Below, one piece after another: positions 47,263 through 60,031 of a stretch of DNA of 64,000 nt; the stretch's first letter is position 1; the number at the start of each line of letters is the position of its first letter. This stretch comes from Megascapheus bottae (Eukaryota; Chordata; Mammalia; Rodentia; Geomyidae). Below the pieces are notes generated by a model. That model saw only the letters and a list, made by a program, of their open reading frames with translations. It did no database searches and was not told the DNA's origin. Position numbers and translations under genes: made by a program. The DNA is taken from contig JANJXV010000099.1 in NCBI GenBank assembly GCA_024803745.1, positions 1,922,001-1,986,000 on the forward strand. The letters are read 5' to 3'.

Positions 47263-48633
47263 AAAATCTGTTTTTCTTGTCTACATTGAGGGAAAGGGAT
47301 AAGTCACAAGATGCAGAAGCGAAGAATTCAAAGGCAAATGCTGTGAGTGAATAACTTGTAAAAAGCACATTTCTTTTCTTTTCTTTTCTTTTGTTTTTTT
47401 CTGCCATTCCTGGGGCTTGAACTCAGGGCCTGAGCACTGCTCTTGGCTTTTCCCAAGTCTAGCCCTCTGCCACTTGAGCCACATTGCCATATGGATTTTT
47501 ATATCTGTGTGATATTAAGGACTCAAACCTAGATCTTCATGGATGCTAGGCAAGCACTCTACCACTGGGCCAAAGTCTAAACCCAGAGTAAGTATTTATA
47601 AATAGTCATCATCATCATATCAAAATATCCTTTCTCCTACAAAGAATGAACACTTATCTATGTCTGTAAGACTTTTTTTATGTCACCAATGCTTCTGTGA
47701 TTTTCCCACTTGCATTTTTACAGATGACAGCACAGATATTCATCAGGAAGAAAAATATATTAGGATAGAGAAACCTAACAACGTCCTAGTAGATTGAAGT
47801 GAAAAATATGTGCAAGATGGCCTGGGTCTTTCATCTATTTGTAGAGTGCTTGGCTACCACACAAAAAGAGTCCGGTTTGATTCTGCAGTACCATATACAT
47901 AGAAAACTCTGGAAGTGGTGCTGTGGCTTGGTGGGACAGCTATAGCCTAAAGAAAGCCTTAGAACAATGGTCAGGCTCTGAGGTCAAGTACCAGGACTAG
48001 CAAAGAAAATGTGCAAGAGGCAAAATGCAAGCTGAGAAGGCACTGTGAAGCAAAATGTCTTGTGAAGTCTAAGGGGAATAGTGACAGTTAAGTTTGGATC
48101 TTACCTAAGAAAGGCTCCTTGAGCCTGAGACCAGGCTAGCACTTACGCCTAGTTAATGACTTGGGATTTGAACAAAAAGGTGTGCTGTTTACTACATCCA
48201 TATGTGAGGTGGGAAGGGAGATTCAGCCTCCAGTATGTCTTTGGGGAGGTCTTCTGTGAGCAAGGAGCTTTGGTCATTGGGCCTTGAAAGGTGACCCTAC
48301 CTCCCTCACAATGGAACAGAATATGGATCCCTGGTAACCAAGCCACTGTATGTGACAACCAGCTAAAGTCAGCTCCCTTGGCCTGTGGCTCAGGAGGAAG
48401 AAAGATGTTGCTGTGCTGTTGCCAAAGGTCAGGAGGCTCGGATCTCAGGCATGAGAGATATGGATGTCTCACTTGAAGAAGTAGATGCTGGATCAGGGCC
48501 AAGACAAAATTCCAGTATATCAGGCATTTCTCTAGGAAGAAAGCCAGGAAACTCCAGGGCAACTGAGATGAGGTATATTGAGAGGAAACCTATTTGAACC
48601 CATCATCCTGCCCACAAACTACAACCTTCTTGT
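47263..48633 (+). repeat. Inverted-repeat arm A, unit 2
   Basis: Counterpart of 13033-14402 and reverse complement of 62297-63685. It contains an antisense SINE (47390-47585) and a sense SINE (47818-48010). Confidence 0.85.
48405..48476 (+). pseudogene. Possible N-terminal exon remnant of RALGDS-like gene, unit 2
   Basis: Counterpart of 14174-14245. It has the same Cys-rich MLLCCCQRSG start and a TGA at 48474-48476. Confidence 0.3.
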
Positions 48634-48750
48634 GTGCTTTCAAGTGACTATACTGAGATTAGAGTGTGTCATTTCCAATCTACTCTATACCAATTCCTCA
48701 GTGTGAAGTGTGGTCCCATTCCTACGTTTGAAATATCCACTGTTTTGCCA

Positions 48751-48909
48751 ATACAGTGTGATGGTAAGTCAGCTCAGACTCTGAATGAGCCTTGTAACCT
48801 ATGGATCCTGGAGGAAGGCCTGTTGGAGATGCTGCTGACAAAGCTGATCCCTGCCTACCAGAAAGGTGATCTCTTTTATGTGGGAAACTTCCCGCACAAT
48901 TTCAAATAG
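48751..48909 (+). pseudogene. RALGDS/RGL-like RasGEF N-terminal segment, first half, unit 2
   Basis: The frame is open from 48634 and contains EEGLLEMLLTKLIPAYQKGD and 'LFYVGNFPHNF', ending at TAG 48907-48909. Unit 2 lacks the TAA found in unit 1 and reads PIQCDGK there, so it is closer to the parent. No catalytic CDC25 domain is present. Confidence 0.62.
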
Positions 48910-49389
48910 TGGAGGACAATGTAGTAGTTGCTGGAAATTCTCTTGAAAAATTGAGTGTTCCCCCTCCAAACCCATGTTTGCTCACCACTCCTGGCCAAGC
49001 CTTGGAATACTTGGCTCCTCTCTGAGCCTGTTTGGTTCACTGGGGTGTTCACAGGGGAGCTAAGCATGATACAAGTGCACAAACTACTTCATTATGACTG
49101 GGACACCATGCCATTTCATTTCCCTCACAAGCTACTGGAGTCTCAACAGTGTGCTTACTGAGAAGTTGGATTTCAGGCATGAGTAAGTGGCTCCCAACTG
49201 CAGCCCTCACCTAGGTGACATCCTAAGAAATCCCATTTCCCAGTAACAAATGAGGTGTCAGTACTAATGGCGGAGGCCTGTGAAATACTGGAGTCAGAGG
49301 AAAAGCTGGGGGCTGAATCACTTTTGAGCCATCAGGGAGGGATTGTGATAGCTTTGCCTGTTCGAACCTGAAAGCATTTACATTTTGGT

Positions 49390-49612
49390 GTGTGGTCCAG
49401 TGCTGCCACTTGAACCTGAACCCAGGTCTAAATGCCATCCCTTTGGTGTTCAAAAATTAGCACTGTACCATTTGAGTCTTAGGTCAAGTTCTGGCTTTTT
49501 GCTGCCTAATTGAAGACAAGTGCCTTTAGATTTTACTGACTAGACTGGCTTTCCACTGTGGTCTTCAGAGCTCAGCCTGCTGGGTGGCTAAGATTAGAGC
49601 AATGAGCATTTA
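49390..49612 (-). repeat. Diverged SINE, antisense, unit 2
   Basis: Counterpart of 15160-15378. Confidence 0.6.
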
Positions 49613-49900
49613 GTTCTTTATGTAGAGCATTCACTTATTGATTTATTTAGAGCATTTACTTAGTTAATTTAAGGTGCGTTTACTTTGGACAGATGCATAG
49701 AGGCCTCTCTCAGAAGCTTCTGGAAGTGGGGTGTAAAAGTCATCCTGTTCTCGAGTGTCTCTTACCCCCCTGCCAGCACATAAGTGCACATCTCTGCAGG
49801 ACAGCCACAGCATTAGAGTCCTGCAAGAAAGGGGCTTTGGTAAAAGGCTCAGGATGGAGAGAGAAGGCTCTCACTTTCCTTGCACCGAATGTGCCCACAG

Positions 49901-50122
49901 CATCATGTGTTCCATCTATACGATGTGAATGGACTTCTACCCGAGTGATTTCTACGAGTTCAAGAACTGCCACACCCTGACACAACTCAAGCTCTATATG
50001 AGGCTCCACATGTCGGCTTTGGACCTGCTCTTCTAAACACAAACTTTTTGACCAGCTGGAGGAATATGTGACCAGTAAGACCAAGAAAAAGTAGAAGTCC
50101 TGGTGTGGGTGCCTCAGAACCT
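49901..50122 (+). pseudogene. RALGDS/RGL-like RasGEF N-terminal exon, second half, unit 2
   Basis: A 222-bp exon with the same acceptor and donor as unit 1. It carries the same TGA at the conserved Trp and the same one-base shift after 'SALDLLF'. A few substitutions separate it from unit 1. Confidence 0.7.
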
Positions 50123-50689
50123 GTGAGTAGGAAGCCCATGTGGTCTAGATATTGGTTGGCCCTTACTTCTACAGAGCTTGGCAAAATGCCCTTTATGGCT
50201 GGTGTCAGCCAGGTAATGTCTGTCCTCTGAAAGGACTCAGGAATAAGCACTCATTAGAAAGACCCTACACCTCCTCAGTGTTCAGTCCAAACTCCAGTTC
50301 TACAGGTTCCTCCATTAGATCCTCATGGAAGTTGAGTGACACTTCAACTTGCAGAGTCCACTCTGTCCACTCTGTACCTATTTCCATTCTTAGGTTTGGG
50401 TCATCGTGTAAGAGCTTATCCTGAACTCCGGATGAAAAACCCACCAATGGAGCTGGTGACTGATGGAGACTGAGAATCATCACTGCACTCCAGAAAGCAT
50501 GGGCCTTCTGTAGAAATTACCAAACAGGTTTAGAGTCCTATGGATATACCTTTTGCTTGAACCCCATGTGTGACACAGTTGAACCTGCAGATACTATGGA
50601 GGAAGAAAAAGAGCAGCCAGATTTCCTTCCGTTTCCTTTCACACTCCACACAGAGTCAGTCCATCTGAGTCAGAGTAACACTCCACTTA

Positions 50690-51064
50690 TTGTGCAAGCT
50701 GAAGGGGCACACGCTGGGCTCATGGAAAATGTCCCCATGGGAAGCAGCAAGTGTACTCTCAATACTGGATTCATTGGAGGAAAATGAATCCATCCTCACA
50801 GAATATCCAGACCCATCCATCTCACTAAAAGAGACTCAATCTCCATTCGACAAACCAGAATCCATCCCCCTATTAACTCATGAAGGACATTCTGTTTCTC
50901 ATGAGGAAGGAGACCCTTCTGAGGACTCGGAAGTAGAATTACTGCCTGAAGGCAACTTGGAGGCCAGTCTGGATTTAGAGCTTCCCTGTCCCCTTCCTAA
51001 AAAGACATCTCTTTATCTTGCTCTCATGATTCTTGTCAAGTATTCATTGTATTTACTTTGCTAA
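50690..51064 (+). pseudogene. Acidic linker-like open frame, unit 2
   Basis: Counterpart of 16455-16829. The encoded peptide is identical or nearly so. Confidence 0.35.
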
Positions 51065-51479
51065 CTATTAAACTCTCATTGTTAATATTATGGTGTGCAG
51101 TTCTTCAGTGCTTATTATACTGTGTTTTATTTTCCACTTATAATGTGAGACCTCAGACACATAGGTCCTGGGTGGGCCAAAAACCAGACAGGTCTGGTCC
51201 CATAGAAGACAACCTTACTGGATATACAGGGAACTATGAAATGCGTGGAATCACCAGGAATCCAGGCCAGGCCTCCATGGAAAGACAAGTCAGCTACCAA
51301 AGCTTAAGGACAGAGCAGATGCCTGGAAATGTGTTTTGTCAATCGGGAGAAGTGCCAGAGTAACTGTAATATTATGTGGGACTCTGTTCTGTGAGTTCAA
51401 GTCTGTTTATATATCCATTGTGCTTTGTACAAATATTTAAGAAAATTAAAACTCCACAATAGCATCAAAAATCTACTTT

Positions 51480-51667
51480 GGCTTTTAATGTTGCCTAATT
51501 GTAGAGTGCTCGCCTAGTATACAAGAAGACCTTGATTCAATTCCTCGACACTGCATACACAGAAAAAGCAGATGGGGCACTGTTGCTCAGGTGTAAGAGT
51601 GCCACCCTTGAACAAATGTGGCCAAGGACAGTTCCTGGTCCCTCAGTTCAAGCCGCAGGACTAGCCA
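51480..51667 (+). repeat. IDL-Geo-type SINE, unit 2
   Basis: Counterpart of 17245-17432. Confidence 0.78.
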
Positions 51668-52080
51668 AACAAGAAATCATACCATTTTCCACACATTTGG
51701 AAATAAATCTGATTTATCTAACGCTACTTCTTTTTTGCCAGTCCAGGGTGTGTGCCACCAAGCCAAACTACTGGCCCCCAACCTTACTATTTTTAATCAT
51801 TTAATTTTTTTACATAATCATATTTCATGCTGTCTGTATTAATACCATAAACAGTATGCTTAGTGTAATAATGTTAAAGGTAAAACATAAGAAATTAATA
51901 ACTAAAATTCCTTTTATATTAGTTTTATAGCATTACTACAATTTTATGAGAAAAATTACTTAGAATGTTTATTTTAGAGTTCAAGTAATCCATTTTGATA
52001 AATATATCAACCTACATCATTTATTTGAACACATTTTAAACTATTTTTTTCAGGAATGAAAATACATATATATTTGTTGT
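51668..52080. other. AT-rich stretch, no recognised feature, unit 2
   Basis: Counterpart of 17433-17845. Confidence 0.5.
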
Positions 52081-52225
52081 AAATGAAATTTATGACTTGG
52101 GGGGAAAGGAAAGAGAAAATGGGGGAGGGGGTAACAGTGTTTACAAGAAATGTACTCATTACATATGTAACAGCAATCTCTTTGTATATCACCTTGAACA
52201 ACAAATTTTTTGAAAAGTACAATAA
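52081..52225 (+). repeat. Unclassified interspersed repeat, unit 2
   Basis: Counterpart of 17846-17990. Confidence 0.5.
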
Positions 52226-52249
52226 GTTTAAATGTCTACTTTGGGCAGA

Positions 52250-52460
52250 ATTTTTTTTGCCAGTACTGGGCTTAGACTCAGGACCTGAGCACGATCCTTG
52301 TTTTTGTTTTTGTTTATTCTTAAGGCGCAAGTTCTATCACATGTGCCACAGCACCACTTTTATCTTTTTTTATCAATGTTGTGCTGAGGAATTGAACTTG
52401 GGTCTTCATTCATGCTCGGCAAGAACTCTTCCACTAGGCTTAACTTATGGCCCCAGTGGG
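52250..52460 (-). repeat. IDL-Geo-type SINE, antisense, unit 2
   Basis: Counterpart of 18015-18225. Confidence 0.75.
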
Positions 52461-52554
52461 AAGGAAGTTTTCCATAAAATATGTAGGAAATATGTACACT
52501 AAAGAAAAGCCATCAAAAATAGAAGAAAAATTATATACTTAGATAACAACATGC

Positions 52555-52661
52555 CAGTATTATGGCAGATCTCTGTAATTCTAGCTTCAAGAGTGGCCTA
52601 TTTGGACCGGGAGTTGGCCCAGGGACACTGCCCAGGTGCACAATTAAAGTCTTACAACCAA
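52555..52661 (+). repeat. Fused SINE remnant at private deletion, unit 2
   Basis: The left part of the SINE at 18320 joins directly to the tail of the SINE ending at 19013 through 'gagttggcccagggac'. The intervening 585 bp of unit 1 are missing. Confidence 0.75.
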
Positions 52662-52674
52662 AAGAGAGACAGAC

Positions 52675-52735
<61 letters not shown>

Positions 52736-52860
52736 GAGAGAGAGAGACAGACAGAGAGAGACAGAGACAGAGAGAGAGAGACAGAGAGAGAGACAGAGAG
52801 ACAGAGAGACAGACAGGCAGACAGACAGAGACAGACAGACAGAGAGACAGAGACAGAGAC
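52662..52860 (+). repeat. (GA)n/(GACA)n microsatellite, unit 2
   Basis: A longer and more GACA-interrupted version of 19014-19138. Confidence 0.93.
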
Positions 52861-52863
52861 ATC

Positions 52864-53102
52864 AAACAGTCAGGCACTGATGGCTGAAGCGTGTAATTCT
52901 ACCTACTATGGAGGCTGAGATTGGAGGATCTTGGTTCAAAGCCCAAAGCCAGCCTGGACACATATGTTTGTGTGACTTACATCACCAATTAACTACCAGA
53001 AACCAAAAATGGAGCTGTAGAGGAAGAGCGCTAGCCTTGAGCTGAAGAGGTCAGGGACAGTCCAGGCCCAAAGTCCAAGCAACATGACGAATCAATAATA
53101 AA
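52864..53102 (+). repeat. B1-like/Geo SINE, unit 2
   Basis: Counterpart of 19140-19378. Confidence 0.78.
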
Positions 53103-53143
53103 AAAAAGAAGATAGCTAATAGTAATGATGAATAATTTTGGGC

Positions 53144-53409
53144 TGGGAGTTTGGCCTAGTGGTAGAGTGCTTGCCTAGCATGCACGAAGACCTGGGTTCA
53201 ATTCCTCAATATCACATACATAGAAAAATGCTGGAAGTGGTGCTGAGGCTGAAGTGGTAGAGCCCTAGCATTGAGAAAATATATGGACAGTGCTCAGTCC
53301 CTGAGTTCAAGCCCAGGACTGGCCAAATCAAAAGTAGTAGAGCACTGGCATTGAACTGAAGATCTGAGGAACAGCCCAGGCACAGAGTTCAAGCACCGCA
53401 AACAACAAC
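53144..53409 (+). repeat. IDL-Geo SINE with extra right half, unit 2
   Basis: Counterpart of 19420-19685, with one substitution noted. Confidence 0.85.
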
Positions 53410-53773
53410 AACAAAATCTATGAAATGGCAGTGGTGGATTTAAGCTAAGCAAAAATAGAGTAGAAATTGGTAAAATACATATTTGTGTGTAAGCAAAATA
53501 GCCAGACTTATGCATTAGAACAGGATAGCAACTTGAAAAAAAAATTTGTTTTCCATCTCAGTAGGTCCTGTCTCTTAATTTATTCAAGTAAGTAAAATGC
53601 TGGGTTTTATAATCATTGCTCTGAATATTAGAAAATCATAATATCTCTCATTAACCAACAAAGACCAGGAACTGGGGCTTCGTTGAAATGGCAGAGTTTC
53701 AGGCAAGAGAAGAAAAAATTGAAGTAAGAACTTGAAGTTCTTGATCCAGAACCTGCATAGTAACAGAGCAGCA

Positions 53774-53986
53774 GCCTGGTGATGGTACCTCACACCTATA
53801 ATCTTAGCTACTCAGGAGGCTAAGATCTGAGAATCAAAGTTTAAAGCCAGCCAAAGTACCCAGTTAAATGCCAGAAAAACCAGAAGTGGCACTGTGGCTC
53901 ACAGATTAAAGCACTAGCCTTGAGCTGAAGAGCTCAGGGACAGTGCCCAGGCCCAGAGTTCAAGCCCCACAATGGACAAAAATCAA
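53774..53986 (+). repeat. B1-like/Geo SINE, unit 2
   Basis: Counterpart of 20050-20262; no difference seen. Confidence 0.85.
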
Positions 53987-54203
53987 ACAAGCAAACAAAA
54001 CTCACAAAGAAGCCTGCAGACCACAGTGGTTCTGCTGAGTCTCTTCTCTATGGGGATCAGGAAACATTTCACTTTTTCTGTCTCTTCCCATCTCAACATT
54101 CATACTAAAATAAGACTGTGTTGAAAGTTTCAATTTATAAAAATGTTTTTCATGAAGCACCCTGAAATATTCATCGCTTATATCTCAATTGAAGATAGTT
54201 GAT

Positions 54204-54299
54204 TTGGGGCTGCATTGGTAGAGTGCTAGCCTTGAGCAGAAAAGGTCAGGGATAGAGCTGAAGCACTCAGTTGAAGACCCAGTGCCAACACACAAAAGA
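54204..54299 (+). repeat. SINE right monomer, unit 2
   Basis: Counterpart of 20480-20575. Confidence 0.65.
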
Positions 54300-54391
54300 A
54301 ATTATGCACTTTATACATATTTTCTAATTTCTTAATGAATTTTTCAGTCTGTATAAATATAGGGTACATTCCTTGTTACTTAAGTAAGATT

Positions 54392-54739
54392 GCTCTTTTT
54401 TTTCTTTTTGCCAGTCCTACGGCTTGGACTCAGGGCCTACACATTTTCATTGGACTCGCTTGCCCAAGGTGAGTGCTCTGCCTCTTGAAACACAGCGCCA
54501 CTTCTAGCTTTTTTCTGAATATGCGGTACCGGTGAATAGAACCTAGGTCTTCATGCATTCTAGGTGAGCACTCTACCATTAGGCTACATTCCCAGGCAGT
54601 GAGATTCCTCTTACAGTCATTGTATGTTCACAGAGTTTGATCTCACACACTGTAGGGCCCTGGTTGGCTTTGACCTGTGATCCTAAGCCCTGAGCCTCCT
54701 AAGTAGCTGAAATTAAGTTGTGAGCCAGCATGATGGCTT
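54392..54739 (-). repeat. Antisense SINEs, unit 2
   Basis: Counterpart of 20668-21015; one substitution (ggtaccgg for ggtactgg). Confidence 0.78.
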
Positions 54740-54793
54740 CCATTCTTTTTTCTACAAAAATATATGTAGTTATCTAAAATATATCTATAGCTG

Positions 54794-55913
54794 AAAAAAA
54801 TGAATCTCTCCCAAACAAATCTTCAAAGAAACAACCATCCTATTAAAAGGTGGGCTAAAGACTTAAAAGAGTATTCTCTGAAGAAAAAATTAAAATGGGC
54901 TTTAGACACATGAAGAAATGCTCCATATCTCTAGCAATAAGGGAAATGAAAATCAAAACAACTTTGAGATTCCACCTGACTCCAGTCACAATGGCCATTA
55001 TCAAAAAATCTAATAAGAGATACTGGTGGGGAAGTGACCCGGTGGGATCACACCTACACTGTTGGTGTGAGTGTAAACTCGTTCAACCACTAGGGAAAGC
55101 AGTGTGGTGGTTCCTCAAAAGACTGAACATAGAGCTCCCCTATGATCCAGCAAATCCACTACTTGGCATCTACCCAATTGTCCAGAAAAAAGGACATACT
55201 AAAGCCACTACCACAATGATGCTCATTGCAGCACTATTTACCATAGCAAAGATATGAAACCAACCCAGATGCCACTCAGTAGATGACTGAATCAAGAAGA
55301 CGTGGTACTTATACACAATGGAATGCTATGCTGCCATCAGAAGGAATGACATCGCCCCATTTGTAAGGAAATGGAAAGACTTGGAAAAATTCATATTAAG
55401 TGAAGCAGCCAGACCCAAAGAAACATTAGCTCAATGGTTTCCCTCATTTGTAATAATTAGTTCACATCTAGGACTCTCCTAGCAGAGGATTACAATAACT
55501 CAAAAACCTAGGTATATAAGGTCATATAGGATGAGACTAAATGAAAGGATCTCTAGGATATGGGAACAAGAGCTATATCTTGTGTCATCGTTGCTCTTAA
55601 TCTTGTGTGATTTTTGTCCTTAATCTACTATGTTATTTCTCATCTCTTATTTTGCCCTATGGTTAATGTCAGATTGTTACTGTATCTGATTTTTCCCTGG
55701 CATATTGTATATATGTTTATTTGTTTATGTCAAATAGGAAAGGGAAGGGGGGAAACAAGATGATTGGGAAGGGGAGGGGAGAGGGAACTGGGGACAAAAA
55801 CATGTGGAGTGGAATAAATGTGTGAGAAGTAATGCAGTCCACTACCTGTAAATGTAATCGTAACCCCTCTATACATTACCCTGAAAATAAAAAAGAGACT
55901 ATAAAAATATCTG
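54794..55913 (+). mobile_element. L1 3' end, first of three, unit 2
   Basis: Counterpart of 21070-22190. I found no difference across this element. Confidence 0.85.
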
Positions 55914-55917
55914 TAGA

Positions 55918-55979
55918 AAATGAGGTTGGATGATGGAAACAACCAGATGCCCTACTACAAAAAATGTCATACACGCACG

Positions 55980-56025
<46 letters not shown>

Positions 56026-56605
56026 CACACACACACAATGGAATGATACATAGCCAACCGACAAGATAAAATAATGGCATTCTCGGTGAAGTGGATGAAA
56101 AGGAAAAAAATCATATTAAGTGAAGTAAGCCAAACTCAAAGGAACATAGGCCCAAGAGTCTCCCTCATTTGTCAAATTCAGTAGAAACCTTGGGCTCTGC
56201 TACCAGAGATTTACAATAGAACAAAATCTAGAGACATCGTGACAAATAGTATGACACTAAATGTAAGGACCTCCAAGATAAAGAAACAAAACTCATATAA
56301 TGAGTGATTGTTGTCCTTAATGAACTATGTGATCTCTTATCTCTTTTGCTATCCCTTGGTTATATCATATTGTTACAATATTTCACCTTGTTTTCTGATA
56401 TATTTCATATGTGACTAATTGGTTATTTGAAAGTGGATAGGGAAGGGGGGAAATGAACATGAGTGGGGGTAAGGGAAGGGAAATGGGGACCATATCATTA
56501 CATGGGGTATCAAAGTTTGAGAAGTAATGCACCTTCTATCTGGTGAATATAATGTAACCCTTCTATAAATTACAATAAATATAAATACATAAAAAGAAGA
56601 TCTGC
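55918..56605 (+). mobile_element. L1 3' end, second of three, unit 2
   Basis: Counterpart of 22195-22885, with a shorter CA tract (55972-56037) and several substitutions in the G-rich 3' UTR. Confidence 0.82.
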
Positions 56606-57032
56606 ACAGAAAAAAATAATAATGGCATTTTTGGGGTAGTGGATGAAATTAGAGTGAATCCTGTTGAGTGAGATAAGTCAAGACCAAGGAACAAAAGGTA
56701 CATGATATCCTTAATATATGGATATTAGTTTCAAACAGTAGTAGAGCGATGATTGAATAGTTGATACCCAAAGTTCTGGACATAATTTTGGAGATATAAA
56801 CATAACTACATAGACATAAAAATCTAGGATAGACTATACAATCTATAGACATGTGTTTTATTATAGATTAATCTGTATCTATGACATACAAAGACTCAGC
56901 TTAATTTTTACTATATTCTAAAATCTATGTGCCTGTGATTGTATAGCGATTCCCTTCTTGAATACCTGTTGGTTAAACATGACATTTGAAATATGATGTA
57001 AAATTCAATGTTAATAAATTTTGTTAAAAAGA
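56606..57032 (+). mobile_element. Old L1 3' fragment, third of three, unit 2
   Basis: Counterpart of 22886-23312. Divergence from unit 1 rises sharply after about 56915. Confidence 0.6.
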
Positions 57033-57414
57033 GGCTAGAGGTAAATACCCACTAATATACTTGCTCTAAGTGGTACAGAAATTTTCTTAATGAATCAAGG
57101 GGTTTTATTACATCTTTATGCAATTATTTTAGTTCTGAGTGTTCTACACTCAATGATACTTCTGGAAAGATGATATAGCTGACTGTGTAGATGGTATGAA
57201 GACATACTGGCCTAAACGTAGAATAAAGCATTGGTAAGTGGCTGTTAGCTGTCCAGATTCTACTGGAATATGTGGAATGAATTTATTAAGCACAATGCAG
57301 GCTCTTAGTCAGATCAGGATCAAGATTATGTGGTTCCATCAGATGAATGAGGAAAGATCAGAAAAATCTACTAAGATATCCAGATATACTTTTTAAACTA
57401 AGGTATCTGGACTC
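57033..57414. other. No recognised feature, unit 2
   Basis: Counterpart of 23313-23694. Confidence 0.5.
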
Positions 57415-57655
57415 CTTTTTTTTCTTTCTTGGTGGGGAGCTTGAACTTTGGACCTGGGGAAGGTCTCTTAGTTCTTTTTCCTCAAGGCTAATGCTGTACC
57501 AGTTTTAGCCACAACTCCACTTAGTTTTTGGGTGGATAAGTGGAGAGTAGAATCTTACAGTTTTTTTTGTTTTCATTTTTTTTGCTTGCAAAGGCTTTGA
57601 ATCACCTTCTCCCTGGCTAGTAGAATGACAATTATGACCCTCCAGCGCCTGGCTA
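57415..57655 (-). repeat. Diverged SINE, antisense, unit 2
   Basis: Counterpart of 23695-23935. Confidence 0.65.
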
Positions 57656-57781
57656 GTGATTTTTTGAAAACTGGACTTTCTTCCAAATCACATAACTGGT
57701 TCCTAGCAAAGTTTTGAAGACTGACTTAAATGTGACAGATTTTTGTCACTTGGAGACACTCTGTGCTGAACGTTAGAAATC

Positions 57782-57887
57782 TACCAGCTGAGTCACAGTG
57801 GCACTTCCAGTTTTTTGTTTATGTGGTGCTGAGGAATGGAATCCAGGGTTTCATACATGCTAGGCAAGCTTCATTTTCAGCCCAAGG
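57782..57887 (-). repeat. SINE fragment, antisense, unit 2
   Basis: Counterpart of 24060-24165. Confidence 0.65.
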
Positions 57888-58143
57888 TTTTATGTTTTGT
57901 TTTTTCAGTGTTGTTGCTTCTAAGGTACTGTATGATGTTCTTTCATTTTCTTTGCTTTTTACCTCTTTTCTTCTTTTTACCTTTAGTTTTATTCTCTGTA
58001 GTCACTGTGTTGAATTCGGGTACCCTTTGTCTTGTACATAGGTTTATGTGATTTGGGGAATGGAGAGGGTATAATAAAATGGTAAAAAAAAAAAAAACAA
58101 AGGAAAAAGGGTGAACCAATTGAACAGTGATACTTGGAAGACA

Positions 58144-58304
58144 CTAAACGGAAATGAACTGAACAATCTGGGTGGAGAGGGGACTGAGGGTAGGAAAACA
58201 GAGAAAAATGAGGGAGGGGATAACAATTTTCTTAAGAAATATGTTCATTACTTATGTAACCGTATGCCAACTATATATTGACTTAACAAAATAAATTAAC
58301 TTAA
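58144..58304 (+). repeat. Unclassified interspersed repeat, unit 2
   Basis: Counterpart of 24420-24580. Confidence 0.5.
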
Positions 58305-58313
58305 AAAATAATT

Positions 58314-58536
58314 TAGCCGGGTATGGTGGCTCACACTTGTAAATGTAGCTACTCAAGAGGCTGGGATCCAAGGATAGCAGTTCAAAGTCAGCCTGGGCAC
58401 TGAAGTCCATGTGACTCTTATCTCCAATTAACCACCAGAACCCCAGAAGTGGCCCTATGGCTCAAGGGATAGGGCAGTAATCTTGAGCTGAAAAGCTCAG
58501 TGACAAGACCCAGGTGCAGAATTGCAGTCCCATGAC
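58314..58536 (+). repeat. B1-like/Geo SINE, unit 2
   Basis: Counterpart of 24590-24812. Confidence 0.88.
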
Positions 58537-58551
58537 TTGAATGATGAATGA

Positions 58552-58768
58552 TACTAGCCTGGCTCTGTGCGCTCACACTTGGAATCCTATCTACACAGAA
58601 TCAGGTTTGAATCCAGCCCAAACAAATTGCATGATATTCTGATTTACAGTTCATTACCAAAAATCTGGAAGTGGAGCTGTGGATAAAGTGGTAGAACACT
58701 AGCCTGAAGCAAAAAAACTTTTAAGGACAGTTCCCAGGCCCTGGGTTCAAGTCCCAGGACTTGCATAA
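58552..58768 (+). repeat. B1-like/Geo SINE, unit 2
   Basis: Counterpart of 24830-25045. Confidence 0.8.
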
Positions 58769-59466
58769 AACAACAAAATGTGACGCTGAGTCCTCCATCA
58801 TTTGGTGTTATAGTTCAATATTCTTGATATGCGTCTTAGAAATTAAGTCCCTAGCAAATACTCTCCCCTGAAATTCTGCTTCATAGCTGATTCATAGAAT
58901 TTCAGCATCATTACTATCACCTACCAGTTAGCATAGCAGTCTACTACTGAAAATTTGAAGAAAACTTTTGAGTAATCCTAATAAATCTGTGTATCATCTG
59001 CACACACATCAAATCAGCAGGAGCTATGTTCTACTATTATCTAAATGTATTTAATCCCTTCTTGACTTAATGAGCCTTAAAGAGTAAAACATATGAAGTA
59101 GTTATGAAACTAACAGTCACCATTCTTCTACCTAATATTGTAATATAAGTTTATAAATGCAAGGACTATTCTGAAGTGTGCAGAAGATAGCTTCTAATTA
59201 TAATATTCTCATGAAGTATAGTTTTTAAGAAACATGCTGCTTGCTTTGGGAAAGCAAAGGCAAGGAAAAATGATATAAGTAAGTTCCCTATTTATCAGAA
59301 GGAAAATACTATTGGGTTTAGATCAACTTCATTCATTCCGTGCTGATGAAACAAATATTTGCAATTCCTGAGGCCAATCACTTCATTGTGATGCACAATC
59401 AGCCAGCTTAGATCAATCTTCCAAAAAAGGAAAGGAACAAATGAGAAGCAATTAAGGTTTCCAAAA
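58769..59466. other. No recognised feature, unit 2
   Basis: Counterpart of 25046-25744. Confidence 0.5.
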
Positions 59467-59552
59467 TGAACCAGGTGGTGGTGGCAGCTCACACTTGTAA
59501 TTCTATCTACTCAAGGCCTGAAATCCAAGGATCTGGATTAAGTCTGTCTGGG
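59467..59552 (+). repeat. B1-like SINE head, unit 2
   Basis: Counterpart of 25745-25830. Nothing is recognised at 59553-59876. Confidence 0.6.
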
Positions 59553-59876
59553 ATGAAGATATTACTGTCTGTAACATCTTCTCTGTTATCACAGCCCAGC
59601 TGATACACTCTGCCCAACAGGTTCCAAACACCAAAGTCCATCTCCTAACTGAAATACTAACAAACGTACTCACATATTATTTCCTCTTTGGGAGATAGTT
59701 GAAACATGTACCAGAAACATTTTCCTGGCTTCAGAGTGGAAGTGGAAATATATACTCACTAGAATCCCATCTAGTAAATTACAGTCAATCATCGTTCCTC
59801 ACATCTTGTTAGTTAAATTGAACAATGAGTGTTTGGATCAGAAGCAATGTGTATGAGCATACATGTTGTAAAAGTA

Positions 59877-59988
59877 CTGTAATCCTAGCTACTCAAGATA
59901 AGCTGAAAACTGAGGATTCCAGTTCAAAATCAGCCACGCAATACATTCCATAAGACTTTTACCTCTAATTAACCAGCAAAAAACAGAG
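59877..59988 (+). repeat. B1-like SINE, truncated, unit 2
   Basis: Counterpart of 26155-26265. Confidence 0.65.
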
Positions 59989-60031
59989 CGTTGAATTGTG
60001 CTTAAAATGCCACAGCCCAAAGCTTTGCATT

